The position numbers and the translations under genes were made by a program. The notes beneath the pieces are model-generated. The model was given only the letters and a program-made list of their open reading frames with translations. It made no database searches and had not been told where the DNA came from. A DNA stretch of 64,000 bases. Origin: Saprospiraceae bacterium (GTDB lineage Bacteria > Bacteroidota > Bacteroidia > Chitinophagales > Saprospiraceae). Where the stretch lies: contig JAHBTW010000001.1 in NCBI GenBank assembly GCA_019638385.1, positions 186,001-250,000 of the forward strand. The letters are read 5' to 3'. Below are positions 1 through 9,460 of this stretch, piece by piece; the first letter of the stretch is position 1; each line of letters opens with the position of its first letter.

Positions 1-61
1 CGATAAAACCGAACATATATCTTGTTTTGAGAGATGTGCCTTAAAAAGGCGGCAAAGATAA

Positions 62-69
62 TATTTTTG
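62..69 (+). promoter_or_regulatory. Putative -7 promoter element
   Basis: The sequence TATTTTTG fits the Bacteroidota -7 consensus TAnnTTTG and lies 55 bases before the lipoprotein start at 124. No TTTG -33 box is seen at the usual spacing, so the call rests on the -7 box alone. Confidence 0.35.
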
Positions 70-123
70 CGCCGTGACAGGAACGTGTTTGCCGAGTTAC
101 ACATTTTGTACCAAATCAGGAAT

Positions 124-843
124 ATGACAAAACGTCTTGCTTTTTTGCTCTGCTGCTGCGCGGTTTTCTTCTTCGCCTGCCGCAATGGCGCACCGAACGA
201 CCTGCGCGCCTATTATTTTCCCCTCAAAAGTCTTCAGGAGGGCATGGTGTATGAATACCGCGCCAAAGGAGAACTCACGCCGGTGTATTGGTATTACCGC
301 TCGGTTTTCGGGCCGGAAGGCCGCTTTCTCACGGCCACTTATTATGAACAGGAATTGGAACCGCTGCAATTTGTGCGCGAAAAGCTCGTGTCGAACGGCA
401 TGTTGCTCAAAGATCTTCGGATCTATTCCGCCGATTCCTCCGGCGTCGCCCGCCAAACGCCGGTGCAAATTGAACACGGCAATATCTTTCCGTTTAAAGT
501 AACCGATTCCCTCGGCGTGTATTTGTATAAAGTACACTGGACGGAACCCTCCGGCGAGGAAGTGACCGTGACGCGCAATCGCCGATTTGCCGGCGACACT
601 ACCTTCGTTTTTCAAGGCAAAAACTATCCCGGTATTCTGTTTTCGACACTCGAAGCTGTGGCGCTCGACCACCCGACGCAGGGTTTTTTCGAACAACAAC
701 TCCAGGGCCGCGAAGGCTATGCCAAAGGGATAGGCATGGTGTTTTTTGAAAAAGGCCCCATAGGCACGTTGCCGATAGCCTATTATTTACACGACCGGTA
801 TGCGATGGAGCGATTGGAGGAGCAGGCGCGGAAGGAGCGGTAA
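124..843 (+). CDS. Predicted lipoprotein of unknown function
   Basis: A 239-residue protein that begins MTKRLAFLLCCCAVFFFAC. This is a lipoprotein-type signal peptide, with the lipidated Cys probably at residue 19. An in-frame start 30 codons upstream (34) is possible, but it would bury the signal peptide, so 124 is preferred. The mature part is rich in beta-strand-like segments (YEYRAKG, VYWYYRS) and has no motif I recognise with confidence; a DUF3108-like outer-membrane-associated fold is only a guess. It stands alone, with 222 bases to the next gene on the same strand. Exported and lipid-anchored: fairly sure. Function: unknown. Confidence 0.7.
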   Translation: MTKRLAFLLCCCAVFFFACRNGAPNDLRAYYFPLKSLQEGMVYEYRAKGELTPVYWYYRSVFGPEGRFLTATYYEQELEPLQFVREKLVSNGMLLKDLRIYSADSSGVARQTPVQIEHGNIFPFKVTDSLGVYLYKVHWTEPSGEEVTVTRNRRFAGDTTFVFQGKNYPGILFSTLEAVALDHPTQGFFEQQLQGREGYAKGIGMVFFEKGPIGTLPIAYYLHDRYAMERLEEQARKER

Positions 844-1065
844 CTTCGGGAGCTATATTTTTTTACTGCTTATTTCTGGGTCGTAATCAGAAATATTTAA
901 AAACCTTCCTCAATGCCTACGAGCAGGTAGAAACCGCCGTCGTTACCCCGGAGAATTATCTCGAATTCGTTGCTCCCGGTTACAAAGGATAAAAGTTCTC
1001 CCGCGAATCCATATTTTGCGCCCTCAAATCAAAAGCCTGCTGCAAGGCGGGATTGCTGCCAAAGT

Positions 1066-3606
1066 ATGATGAAGAACAGCCTGATAGCCGCTCTGTTGAT
1101 GCTCCTCGCCGGTATGCTGCACGCACAGCAAGGCGGCAAAGCCTATATTTCCGGGTTTGTGAGCGACGCCGTTTCCGAAGCGCCGGTGGACTTGGTCACC
1201 ATATATATAAAAGGTACCAACACCGCTACCGAAACCGCCGCCAACGGCCGATACCGGCTCGAAGTGCCTGTAAATCAGGATGCCGTGATCCTCTTTTCGC
1301 GTATCGGCTACAAAGAGGCCGAGTACCGGCTCACCCCTCTGCCGCCCAACACCAACCGGCAGGTGGATGTGTCGCTCGCTCCGGTGGACACCGGCGTGGA
1401 AGTCATCGTGCGCGAAAGCCGCATTCAGGAATCGGGCATGATTCGCGAAGACGTATCGCAACTCAGACTCCTGCCCAGCACCACCGGCAACTTAGAGAGC
1501 GTGTTGCCCCACATCGCGCTCGGCACGAGCAGCGGCTCCGGCGGCGAACTCACCTCTCAATACAACGTGCGCGGCGGCAACTACGACGAGAACCTCGTGT
1601 ATGTCAACGACTTCGAGATATACCGCCCACAGCTCATTCGCGCCGGGCAACAGGAAGGGCTTACCTTTCCCAACTTGGACCTCATCAACTCCCTGTCGTT
1701 TTCCTCCGGCGGCTTTGAAGCGCGCTACGGCGACAAAATGTCCTCCGTGCTCGATGTCAAGTACAAGCGCCCCGAAGAACTGCGCGGTTCCATCAGCGCC
1801 GGGTTTCTCGGCGGTTCGGCGCACATAGAGGGCAGTTTCAAACCCGGCCGCAGCGACTACAAGCGCCTGCGCTACCTGCTCGGCGCACGGTACAAAACCA
1901 CCCGCTACCTCCTCGGCACCTTAGACGTGAAAGGCGAGTATGTGCCCAACTTCTCAGATATACAGGCATACATTACTTACGATATCAGCCGCGACTGGCA
2001 GTTGGGCTACCTCGGCAACCTCAATAGCAGCGTGTATAAATTTGCGCCCACCGAGCGCAGCACGGCCTTCGGTTTGGTCAATTTTGCGCTCCAGCTCTTC
2101 AGCGTATTTGAAGGGCAGGAGGTGGACGATTTTACCACTACCATGAACGGACTGTCGCTCACCTATCTGCCCGAACGCTCGCGCAATCCCTTCTTCCTCA
2201 AGTTTTTGGCATCGCGGTTTCAAAGCAACGAAAACGAGCGTTTCGACATCATCGGCCGGTACAGCTTGCGCCAGATAGAATCCAACCTCGGCAGCGACAA
2301 CTTCGGCGAGGTACTGGCCGAACTCGGCAACGGCACCCAACACCAGTATGTGCGCAATTTTCTAGACATCCGGCTCTACAATGCCGAAGTGAAAGGCGGG
2401 TTGGAAATTCAGCAAGACTATAAAAACCCGGAAAAAACCGGTACGCACTTTTTGCAATGGAGCGTGAAATACCAAAATGAATCCATCGAAGATCGCATCA
2501 ACGAGTGGGAACGCTTAGACTCGGCGGGCTATTCGCTGCCTTACGACACCAATTTTGTACAGTTGTTTTATGTGCTCAAAACCCGTAATGAACTATTTTC
2601 CAATCGGTTCAGCGGATTTTTTCAAGACACCTACACCGTGCGCCGCGATGACCGGGGCGAAATGCGCCTCTCGCTGGGAATGCGCGCCTCCTATTGGGAT
2701 CTCAACGGCGAACTGCTGCTCTCGCCGCGCGCGCAATTGCTGTACAAACCGCTCCGGGGCAAAAGCGACGTATCGTGGCGGCTGGCGGCCGGTATGTATT
2801 ATCAGCCGCCCTTCTATCGCGAAATGCGCGGCTTCGACGGCTCCGTCAACACCGATCTGCGGGCGCAAAAATCGGCCCACTTCGTAGGCGGCATGACCTA
2901 CGATTTTTACTTCGGAAAGCGCAATCCCACCAAGTTCAAGTTCATTTCGGAGGTGTATTACAAGAAGCTGTGGGACATGGTGTCTTATGAAATTGAAAAT
3001 GTGCGCATCCGGTATTCGGGCTTAAACGACGCGAGCGGCTACATTGCCGGCATTGACATGCGCCTCAACGGGGAGTTTGTGCCCGGCGCCGAATCCTGGT
3101 TCAATCTCTCCTTTCTGCGCGCCCGCGAAAGCATTGCCGGCGTAGAACACCTGCGCCGTGAAGTGGGGCAGGCAGAAGCCGTACCGGTAAAGGACGTACC
3201 CCGGCCGACCGATCAGTTTATGACCCTGTCCGTTTTCTTTCAGGACTACCTGCCCAAGAATGAGAATTTTAAAATGAACCTCAACTTCACGATGGGCAGC
3301 GGGCTGCCTTTCGGCTTGCAGGGCAACAACCGCATCTATCGCAATACCTACCGCTTTGATGCGTATCACCGCGTGGACATCGGCTTCGCGTTCCTGATGT
3401 GGGACGCCGAGTGGCGCGAACGCCGGCCCAACCACCCCCTCCGCTTCAGCCGCAACACCTGGCTCAGTCTGGAAGTGTTCAACCTCATGCAGGTGCAAAA
3501 TCAGGCGGGCAATACCTGGATCAAAACCATCTTTGAACAGCAGTACGCTATCCCGAATTACCTGACTTCCCGGCGGATTAATCTGCGGATGCGGGTGGAT
3601 TTTTGA
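1066..3606 (+). CDS. TonB-dependent receptor with carboxypeptidase-regulatory N-terminal domain
   Basis: An 846-residue outer-membrane protein. A signal peptide (MMKNSLIAALLMLLAGMLHA, cut before QQGG) is followed by a carboxypeptidase-regulatory-like domain (about residues 25-110: YISGFVSDAVSEAPVD, YRLEVPV). Then comes a plug domain with the typical YNVRGGNYDENLVYVND stretch (about 175-260). The rest is a long beta-barrel ending in Phe (LRMRVDF), the normal C-terminal signal for barrel assembly. A second ATG at 1069 is equally possible. No SusD partner is adjacent, so this is not a classical SusCD polysaccharide pair. The substrate cannot be told from sequence; siderophore, peptide or a similar TonB-driven import is usual for the family. 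Confidence 0.9.
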   Translation: MMKNSLIAALLMLLAGMLHAQQGGKAYISGFVSDAVSEAPVDLVTIYIKGTNTATETAANGRYRLEVPVNQDAVILFSRIGYKEAEYRLTPLPPNTNRQVDVSLAPVDTGVEVIVRESRIQESGMIREDVSQLRLLPSTTGNLESVLPHIALGTSSGSGGELTSQYNVRGGNYDENLVYVNDFEIYRPQLIRAGQQEGLTFPNLDLINSLSFSSGGFEARYGDKMSSVLDVKYKRPEELRGSISAGFLGGSAHIEGSFKPGRSDYKRLRYLLGARYKTTRYLLGTLDVKGEYVPNFSDIQAYITYDISRDWQLGYLGNLNSSVYKFAPTERSTAFGLVNFALQLFSVFEGQEVDDFTTTMNGLSLTYLPERSRNPFFLKFLASRFQSNENERFDIIGRYSLRQIESNLGSDNFGEVLAELGNGTQHQYVRNFLDIRLYNAEVKGGLEIQQDYKNPEKTGTHFLQWSVKYQNESIEDRINEWERLDSAGYSLPYDTNFVQLFYVLKTRNELFSNRFSGFFQDTYTVRRDDRGEMRLSLGMRASYWDLNGELLLSPRAQLLYKPLRGKSDVSWRLAAGMYYQPPFYREMRGFDGSVNTDLRAQKSAHFVGGMTYDFYFGKRNPTKFKFISEVYYKKLWDMVSYEIENVRIRYSGLNDASGYIAGIDMRLNGEFVPGAESWFNLSFLRARESIAGVEHLRREVGQAEAVPVKDVPRPTDQFMTLSVFFQDYLPKNENFKMNLNFTMGSGLPFGLQGNNRIYRNTYRFDAYHRVDIGFAFLMWDAEWRERRPNHPLRFSRNTWLSLEVFNLMQVQNQAGNTWIKTIFEQQYAIPNYLTSRRINLRMRVDF

Positions 3607-3703
3607 AATGCTTTTTTATTGATGAAGGCCGCTATGCCGGCGGTCAGGGTGCTGTTGACGGCGGCGTGGTTTCAAACACAAAACATTCCCTATCTTTACC
3701 CGT

Positions 3704-5266
3704 ATGAAACGATACTTCAACACCACCGGGTTTTGCCATCCTGAAAAGCACTACATGGTCAATCCTTTTCGGGATATGTACGGCGATATTTTGAGACTGA
3801 TCAAGGCTGAACAGTACTTTGTCATCCATGCTCCGAGGCAAACCGGCAAGACCACCTTCCTGCATTCGTTGGCGCACCGGCTCAACAAAGAGGGGACGTA
3901 TGTAGCTACGGTGTGTTCTTTAGAATCTGCGGGGTATCAGAGTATTTCGGTGGAGGATGCCAACGAGGTGTTTATCCACTCCATGTACAGCAGGGCATCC
4001 CTGTTTGTGGATGAAACTACCATGCCGCCACACCCCGACAATTATTCAAAAAGCCCTGTATTGTTGCAAAGATACCTGAGCGACTGGTGTAAAGCGCTCG
4101 ACAAGCCTTTGGTATTGCTTTTGGACGAAGTAGATGCCCTGTACGACGACGTGCTCATCTCCACCCTGCGTCAGCTCCGCGACGGCTTCCAGTCCCGGCC
4201 TGCCGGCTTCCCGCAATCCATTGCTTTGGTGGGCTTGCGCGACATCCGGGAGTACAAGATGCGCGCCCGCGCCGACAATCCCTCCATCGGGGCCGGCTCG
4301 CCGTTCAATGTCAAAGCCGAATCGTTTTTCCTGCCGGTTTTCAGTTTGGAAGAGGTGAGAGGATTATTGCAACAACACACCGACGACACCGGGCAAGTCT
4401 TTTCGGAAGCGGTGCTTCAAAAGCTGTACGAATACTCCGGCGGTCAACCCTGGCTGACCAACGCCCTGGCCAATCAAATCGTGGTCAAAATACTGAAGGA
4501 AGACTACGCCCGCGAAATCACGCCCGACATGGTGGAGGAGGCCAAAGAACGCCTCATCGAACAGCGGCAAACGCATTTGGACAGCCTGGCCGACAAAATA
4601 CAGGAAGAACGTGTCAGGCGGGTGTTGCTGGGAATTATTACCGGAGAGGCGCCTGCCTTTGACGGATGGGATGATGCTGTGCGATATTGCCGTGATCTTG
4701 GCATCATTTCTTATGGCAATCCGATACAGTTTGCCAACCCCATTTACAGAGAGATCATTACCAGAATTATCAATAGCGGCTTCACCGACAATATCAATCA
4801 GGACATCGCCCATACCTCCTGGTACCTCCGCCCCGACGGCTCTTTGGACATGGACAAGCTGCTCAAGGCTTTCGTGGACTTTTACCGCTGGAATTCCGAA
4901 TCCTGGCTGGAGCGATTCCAGTACAAAGAAGCCGGACATCAACTCCTGCTCATGGCTTTCTTACAAAGAATCATCAATGGCGGCGGGCGCATTGATCGCG
5001 AAATGGCCATCGGCAACGGACGCACCGACCTGGCAGTTTTATGGAAAGATCAGGTCATTCCCATCGAACTGAAAATGCACCACAATGCCCGCTCTCAGCC
5101 GGACGGCTTGCGCCAATTAGCCCGCTACATGGACAAGCTGGGCCAAAAACGCGGCTTCCTGATTTTGTTTGAAAAAAAATCCTCCGAAGAGCTGCCCTGG
5201 GATGTGCGCATCCGCCGGGAAATTCACGAAGTGGACGGTAAGGAGGTGGTGTTGTTGGGGATGTAG
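3704..5266 (+). CDS. AAA ATPase fused to PD-(D/E)XK nuclease-like domain
   Basis: A 520-residue protein. The N-terminal half is a P-loop ATPase of the AAA/DUF1703-like group. Walker A is APRQTGKT (about residues 43-50), Walker B is LVLLLDEVDAL (about 136-146), and a winged-helix-like stretch follows. The last ~100 residues carry GRTDLAVLW and IPIELK, the spaced Asp and E-x-K of a PD-(D/E)XK nuclease fold. Proteins of this plan are common in Bacteroidota genomes, often in many copies, and are thought to be linked to mobile DNA or defence; their role is not settled. The gene stands alone, and a hairpin with a T-run lies about 220 bases downstream. Confidence 0.8.
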   Translation: MKRYFNTTGFCHPEKHYMVNPFRDMYGDILRLIKAEQYFVIHAPRQTGKTTFLHSLAHRLNKEGTYVATVCSLESAGYQSISVEDANEVFIHSMYSRASLFVDETTMPPHPDNYSKSPVLLQRYLSDWCKALDKPLVLLLDEVDALYDDVLISTLRQLRDGFQSRPAGFPQSIALVGLRDIREYKMRARADNPSIGAGSPFNVKAESFFLPVFSLEEVRGLLQQHTDDTGQVFSEAVLQKLYEYSGGQPWLTNALANQIVVKILKEDYAREITPDMVEEAKERLIEQRQTHLDSLADKIQEERVRRVLLGIITGEAPAFDGWDDAVRYCRDLGIISYGNPIQFANPIYREIITRIINSGFTDNINQDIAHTSWYLRPDGSLDMDKLLKAFVDFYRWNSESWLERFQYKEAGHQLLLMAFLQRIINGGGRIDREMAIGNGRTDLAVLWKDQVIPIELKMHHNARSQPDGLRQLARYMDKLGQKRGFLILFEKKSSEELPWDVRIRREIHEVDGKEVVLLGM

Positions 5267-5637
5267 GCATAGGGTATAGGGCATGGAGCATAGAGCAGAC
5301 AAGCGAAGCGACATCCCGATGAGGAACGAATCGGGAGGGCATTGAGCCGCCGCCGCAGGAACACTTATCCCCCTGTCTCTGACAGCATTACCTGCTGCAT
5401 TTTCTTTTGGCAAAGATATACGCTATGTGGCAGGATTTCAGGGCAAAGATATGCTTTTGCACCCTGTTGTCAAAGACAACGAAATAGGGGTAACCGGTCG
5501 GAATCGGTTACCAGCGATTTTGTTTTTTTACGATAGAAGGCTCTGCGCGAGCAGGGAGGCCCTATTTTAATTGGTTGATGAAGAAGACTCTGTGCTAGCG
5601 GATAATCTATTCACTGCTAGTTACGAGTTCATCTATC
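5267..5637. other. Gene-poor spacer with low-complexity run and short repeats
   Basis: No credible gene. The first ~35 bases are a degenerate run built from GGGCATAGAGC-like words. Near 5408 and 5444 there are two direct repeats containing GGCAAAGATAT; read on the minus strand they give TATCTTTG, which fits a Bacteroidota -7 box, but no gene follows. A hairpin with a T-run lies at 5489-5530. Confidence 0.5.
5489..5530 (+). terminator. Possible rho-independent terminator
   Basis: GGTAACCG pairs with CGGTTACC across an 8-base loop. After a short spacer comes ATTTTGTTTTTTT on the plus strand. It lies 220 bases past the end of the ATPase/nuclease gene and could end that transcript, or it could be a leftover of the transposon tail that follows. 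Confidence 0.4.
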
Positions 5638-5697
5638 ATGTTTAGATGGGCGGTTAAAACTTCTTCTAAAGGCGCTCATGGAACAAAAAAGCAGGTG

Positions 5698-5895
5698 GGC
5701 AGACCCGATGCGAGACCTGCAAAAATAAAGCAAAAGATCGCCGGGTCTTTCCGAACCTTTGACGGGGCAAACAGATATGCCCGTATTCAAGGCTTTATCT
5801 CCTCGCTTAGAAAAAATAATCTCAACGTTTTCAATGAACTTCGGGCCACTTTCAATGGCTATAATTCTTTTACAGCACCGGTATGTGCTAAATAG
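5698..5895 (+). pseudogene. C-terminal remnant of an IS66-type transposase
   Basis: The last ~60 codons of the open frame read IKQKIAGSFRTFDGANRYAR and then IQGFISSLRKNNLNVFNEL. This is the conserved C-terminal end of IS66-family transposases (typical form: V-x-QK-I-S-G-x-F-R-...-GA-x-x-F-x-R-I-x-x-Y-I-S-T-x-RK-x-G). Nothing of the catalytic core is present upstream, and no inverted terminal repeats are evident. The remnant stops with TAG directly next to the stop codon of the minus-strand surface-protein pseudogene (5896), so the element probably truncated that gene on insertion. An ATG at 5638 opens the frame, but the first ~20 residues are not transposase-like. Confidence 0.65.
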
Positions 5896-7654
5896 TTACA
5901 AATATTTATTGCTGTGGTAATTTCCGGATTGAAATAATGCTTTTCTGATCTTGTTCATGGACGTATTGTAGTCTGCCACCATCTCAATAGTGGCAGAACT
6001 GTTCAACGGAGGGCTGAAGCCGGAAACGGTTAAGTTGTTGAAGAGTTCAACGGTAAATGAAGTTACTGCCGGCTGATATATTTCATTGAGTTGGGTTTGA
6101 ATGGCTGCTCTATCATTGTGTGTCAAATTGCTGCCCGCGCCGTTCACCGGCACCGGCACCACTTCCACATTTTTCCGGTTGTACGATATGACGTTCAATT
6201 TACCGGCATATTTTCGCTCCGTTTCGCCATGAGCGTCTGTTCGTGTCTGCACAGGGTATATCTGATACACCTCATTATGCGCACCCCCCGTCACCGGCAG
6301 GATGGCGGCCCCGTTGTCGGTGCAAGTTGCTCCGCAGGCATGTTCGTGGTGCGGCACGGGCGTACGGCTGTTGGTTTCGAAACTTAGACCCGAGGGCAGG
6401 TCGGCATACGGTGTATCGAGCAGTACGCTGTCGGGCAGGCCGGATTCCACCGATTTCCAGGCTACATGGTAGGGCTGCCCGGCCACGGTGAGGTAGTTGT
6501 AGTCGTCCACCATGGGCTGGTACATCAGGCTGTCGAAGCCGAAGTGCTGCTCAGAGAAGCCCCGGAAGCGTATGGCGTAGTCGGCCTCAAACAGGGCATT
6601 GATGGCGGCGATGAGGTCGTTGATGGTTTGGCCGAGTTGCTCATTGCACACGGAAGGCGGCTGGGTGAGGTAGCACAGCAGTAGCGGAGGTGGCGCTTCC
6701 ACAACTGCTACCGCTCACAATTCCTCTGTAACGCGTGGTGGCAGCCAGAGCCGGGGTCGTATAGGCGTACGACGTGGCGCCGCTGATATTTGTCCAGGAA
6801 ATGCCGTCGTTGGTGCTTTGTTGCTACTGGTAAGTCAGAGAGGGGTTGCCTCCCGTAGCGTTCAAACTCAATGTATGGCTGCCGCCGGAGCAGATGCTTG
6901 CGTCGGCCGGCTGGGAAGTGATGACGGGGCCGGGGATGACGGCAACAAAAACGCTGTCGGAAAGTATGTTGCCCTGCCCGTCGGTCATGTAAATCACGAA
7001 CCATGTATCTTGTGTGGGTATAGCCCTGGGTTGCAGCTCATATTCATCTCCCGGCAATATCAGATGCGCGGGTTCCCAACGAAAGCAATAGGGATCGCTT
7101 ATACAATGGGGAGGCATGGTTTGAGATACCCCCAACAAGATGGTGTCGCCGGCACACACCTGCCGGTCCGGACCGGCCCACATACAGTCATTAAGATTTA
7201 CATCATCTGAAAGCCTGATGGTGAGTTCTTCCGGACTAATAATAGTGGTATTGGGATCGCCGGTCGCATTTTGCAGTCGCAGTAGATAGCTCGTAGAGCC
7301 GCCATCGTATTGACCATTGTTAACAGAGGTAAATGTAAGGCACTGCGTTGCATCGCTGCCGGCAGGAAAAACGAGTGTTTGAATCTGTGGGGTTTCCTCA
7401 AAATGAGGGTAAATACTGCCTGCAAAAGCAACCTCTACGGTGGTAGCTGTCTGAGAAGAAGGAAAAGCAATTTTAGCGCAGACCTGAACTAAGGCCAGGG
7501 CAGTTTCCGATTCGACGGTGGTGATTCGTTGGACGCCCCCGACTACGATGCTTGGCGCTTGGGGATGATTGAAGGTTATCGGATATACCGCAAAGCTACG
7601 GATACCACTAGTGGTGCAGTTTTTCAGACCTTTATTTCTGATGGCCCTGCCCTT
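5896..7654 (-). pseudogene. Decayed T9SS-type surface protein / metalloprotease N-terminal part
   Basis: A minus-strand frame without a start codon can be followed from about 7654. About 7560-7240 encodes a Calx-beta-like domain (VEVAFAGSIYPHFEE, FPAGSDATQCLTF) that aligns with residues ~215-300 of the protein at 23687. Next come CMWAGPDRQVCAGDTI and an Ig/PKD-like repeat (ICSGGSHTLSLNATGG). The frame hits TAG at 6824-6826, where LTYQ-W-QQSTNDG would be expected, i.e. TGG changed to TAG. It continues (ISGATSYAYTTPALAATTRY) and shifts frame near 6650-6675 into the last open stretch (IAAINALFEADYAIRFRG ... KLNVISYNRKNVEVVPVPVN). That final stretch resembles the part before the zinc-binding domain in some Bacteroidota metalloproteases. 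The catalytic part is missing where the IS66 remnant begins. Confidence 0.7.
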
Positions 7655-7676
7655 TCAGCCGCTACTCCCTTACCTC

Positions 7677-7945
7677 TCACCGCGAAAGAAAAAACTGCCT
7701 GAACGTCTCCAATTCCTGTAATTCCTGGTGCACAAATCGCTCGAACAGGCGCTCGCCGACCTGCGTGCGCAGCGCGGAGATGCCGACATCAATGAGCCGC
7801 AGGCCGGTGGGCGTGAGGAAGATATTGTCGAACCGATATCCGACCGGGTATCGCCGGAAAAGAGCTTGGCGGCTTCGGTTTCCGAAAGGGCAATGACAGT
7901 GTTGTTGTGCCCGGAAGAAAGGGTGCGCGGATGGCGTTTGGCCAT
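7677..7945 (-). pseudogene. Remnant of a kinase-like gene
   Basis: Two frames are joined by a frameshift near 7840. The N-terminal piece begins MAKRHPRTLSSGHNNTVIAL at 7945. The C-terminal piece reads FDNIFLTPTGLRLIDVG and FERFVHQELQELETFRQFF up to the stop at 7677. DNI...LIDVG looks like the catalytic-loop Asn and metal-binding D-x-G of a protein-kinase-like fold. The N-lobe and the usual HRD segment that should lie between the pieces are absent, so the gene has probably lost its middle part. The family assignment is from memory of similar proteins and is tentative. Confidence 0.4.
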
Positions 7946-8042
7946 GTTGGAATGCATAAAGAAAAAGAAATGCGGTAATGAGCGCATCAAAGATAGGCTT
8001 TTTGCGCTTACACTGGAGGCGGGCTATAACGTAAAAGAATGC

Positions 8043-8050
8043 TACTTTTG
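8043..8050 (+). promoter_or_regulatory. Putative -7 promoter element
   Basis: TACTTTTG fits TAnnTTTG and lies 62 bases before the start of the PLP enzyme gene at 8113. No clear TTTG -33 box is seen at the right distance. Confidence 0.35.
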
Positions 8051-8112
8051 CGCCGCGATACAGCGCCGGACAGGCGGCGCGCCATTTCCACATCATTGAA
8101 AAAACAAAGAAA

Positions 8113-9258
8113 ATGCAATTCGGTACCAAAGCCATACACGCGGGCGTAGAACCCGACCCCTCTACCGGCGCAGTGATGACGCCCATTTACCAAACTTCGA
8201 CCTACGCGCAGGAAGCGCCCGGCGTACACAAGGGCTACGAGTATGCGCGTACCCAAAATCCCACGCGCCACGCATTGGAACTCAACCTCGCTGCATTGGA
8301 AAACGGCGCGAAGGCGATCTGCTTCAGCAGCGGCATGGCGGCTATGGATGCCGTGATACGCCTGCTCAATCCCGGCGACGAAGTCATTGCCACCAACGAC
8401 CTCTACGGCGGTTCCTATCGGCTGCTTACCAAAGTGTATGAGCGCTACGGCATCAAGTCGCATTTCATTGATATGTCCGACCCCGCCGAGGTGGACAAGT
8501 ACATCAACGAGCGCACCAAACTCCTGTGGATAGAGACGCCCACCAATCCCATGCTCAATATCATTGACATAGAGGCAGTGTGCAAAGTAGCTCAAAAACA
8601 CGGCATCCGCACCTGCGTGGATAATACGTTCGCCTCGCCTTACCTGCAAACTCCGCTCGATCTGGGCGCCGATATCGTGGTACACTCCGCTACCAAATAC
8701 CTCGGCGGCCATTCCGATGTGGTACTCGGCGCGATTGTGGTGAAAGACGAAGCGTTGGCGCAGCAACTTTATTTTTTGCAAAATGCCGTAGGCGCCGTAC
8801 CCGGCCCGCACGATTGTTTCCTCGTGTTGCGGGGCATCAAAACCTTGCACCTGCGCGTAGAGCGTGCCTGCAAAAATGCCAAAAAAATAGCCAAACACTT
8901 AGCCGCGCATCCGCGGGTGAAAACCGTTTATTACCCCGGTCTGAAAGACCACCCCGGCTACATGATCGCCTCCCGGCAAATGCGCTTCTACGGAGCAATG
9001 GTGTCTTTTGTGTTGGAAAAAGATACGCAGGAAGACGCGGTGAAAGTGCTAAGCGCTACCAAGTTGTTCACCCTGGCAGAATCGCTGGGCGGCGTGGAAT
9101 CGCTCATCGGCCATCCCGCTACGATGACGCACGCGTCCATTCCCCGCGAAGAGCGCCTCAAAGTGGGCCTCAGCGATTCGCTCATCCGCCTCAGCGTCGG
9201 CGTGGAGGATTTGGAAGATTTGATAGCGGATTTGGAGCAGGCTTTGCTGGCGGTGTAG
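8113..9258 (+). CDS. Trans-sulfuration PLP enzyme (cystathionine gamma-synthase / beta- or gamma-lyase family)
   Basis: A 381-residue cytosolic enzyme of the Cys/Met-metabolism PLP family (fold type I). The PLP Lys is expected at residue 195 in [21 protein letters not shown] (about 43-52) binds the phosphate from the neighbouring subunit, and [10 protein letters not shown] (72-81) and ETPTNPML (141-148) are also typical. The protein covers the full family length. Gamma-synthase, beta-lyase and gamma-lyase cannot be separated safely by motif alone; genes of this type in Bacteroidota are often called metB or metC. No methionine or cysteine gene is adjacent, so context does not help. Confidence 0.9.
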   Translation: MQFGTKAIHAGVEPDPSTGAVMTPIYQTSTYAQEAPGVHKGYEYARTQNPTRHALELNLAALENGAKAICFSSGMAAMDAVIRLLNPGDEVIATNDLYGGSYRLLTKVYERYGIKSHFIDMSDPAEVDKYINERTKLLWIETPTNPMLNIIDIEAVCKVAQKHGIRTCVDNTFASPYLQTPLDLGADIVVHSATKYLGGHSDVVLGAIVVKDEALAQQLYFLQNAVGAVPGPHDCFLVLRGIKTLHLRVERACKNAKKIAKHLAAHPRVKTVYYPGLKDHPGYMIASRQMRFYGAMVSFVLEKDTQEDAVKVLSATKLFTLAESLGGVESLIGHPATMTHASIPREERLKVGLSDSLIRLSVGVEDLEDLIADLEQALLAV

Positions 9259-9460
9259 GGCAGAGAGCATAGTGCAGAGAGCATAGTGCATAGGGGCGGC
9301 AGGCGCGCGCGCGAAGAGACAACGCATGCGTTGTCTGTACCAGAGGGCGGGCGGCAGCAAAAATTAAAAATCATGATGGATGTGATACCGACAAGAATTT
9401 TCTGGCATGAAATCATCGCCAATGCAATACAGGAGGAGGTCAATAAAAAAGAGTATAACA

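Noticed and set aside
1066..3606. TonB receptor as part of a SusCD polysaccharide locus
   Set aside because: No SusD-like lipoprotein or glycoside hydrolase is adjacent; the same holds for the receptor at 32706.
7500..7700. A plus-strand reading frame (GRFDGGDSLDAPDYDAWRLG...) in this region
   Set aside because: It has no start or homology that I recognise, whereas the minus strand aligns with the Calx-beta domain of the 23687 protein.
8008..8898. A 296-codon minus-strand frame opposite the PLP enzyme gene
   Set aside because: Shadow of a strongly supported gene, with no recognisable features.
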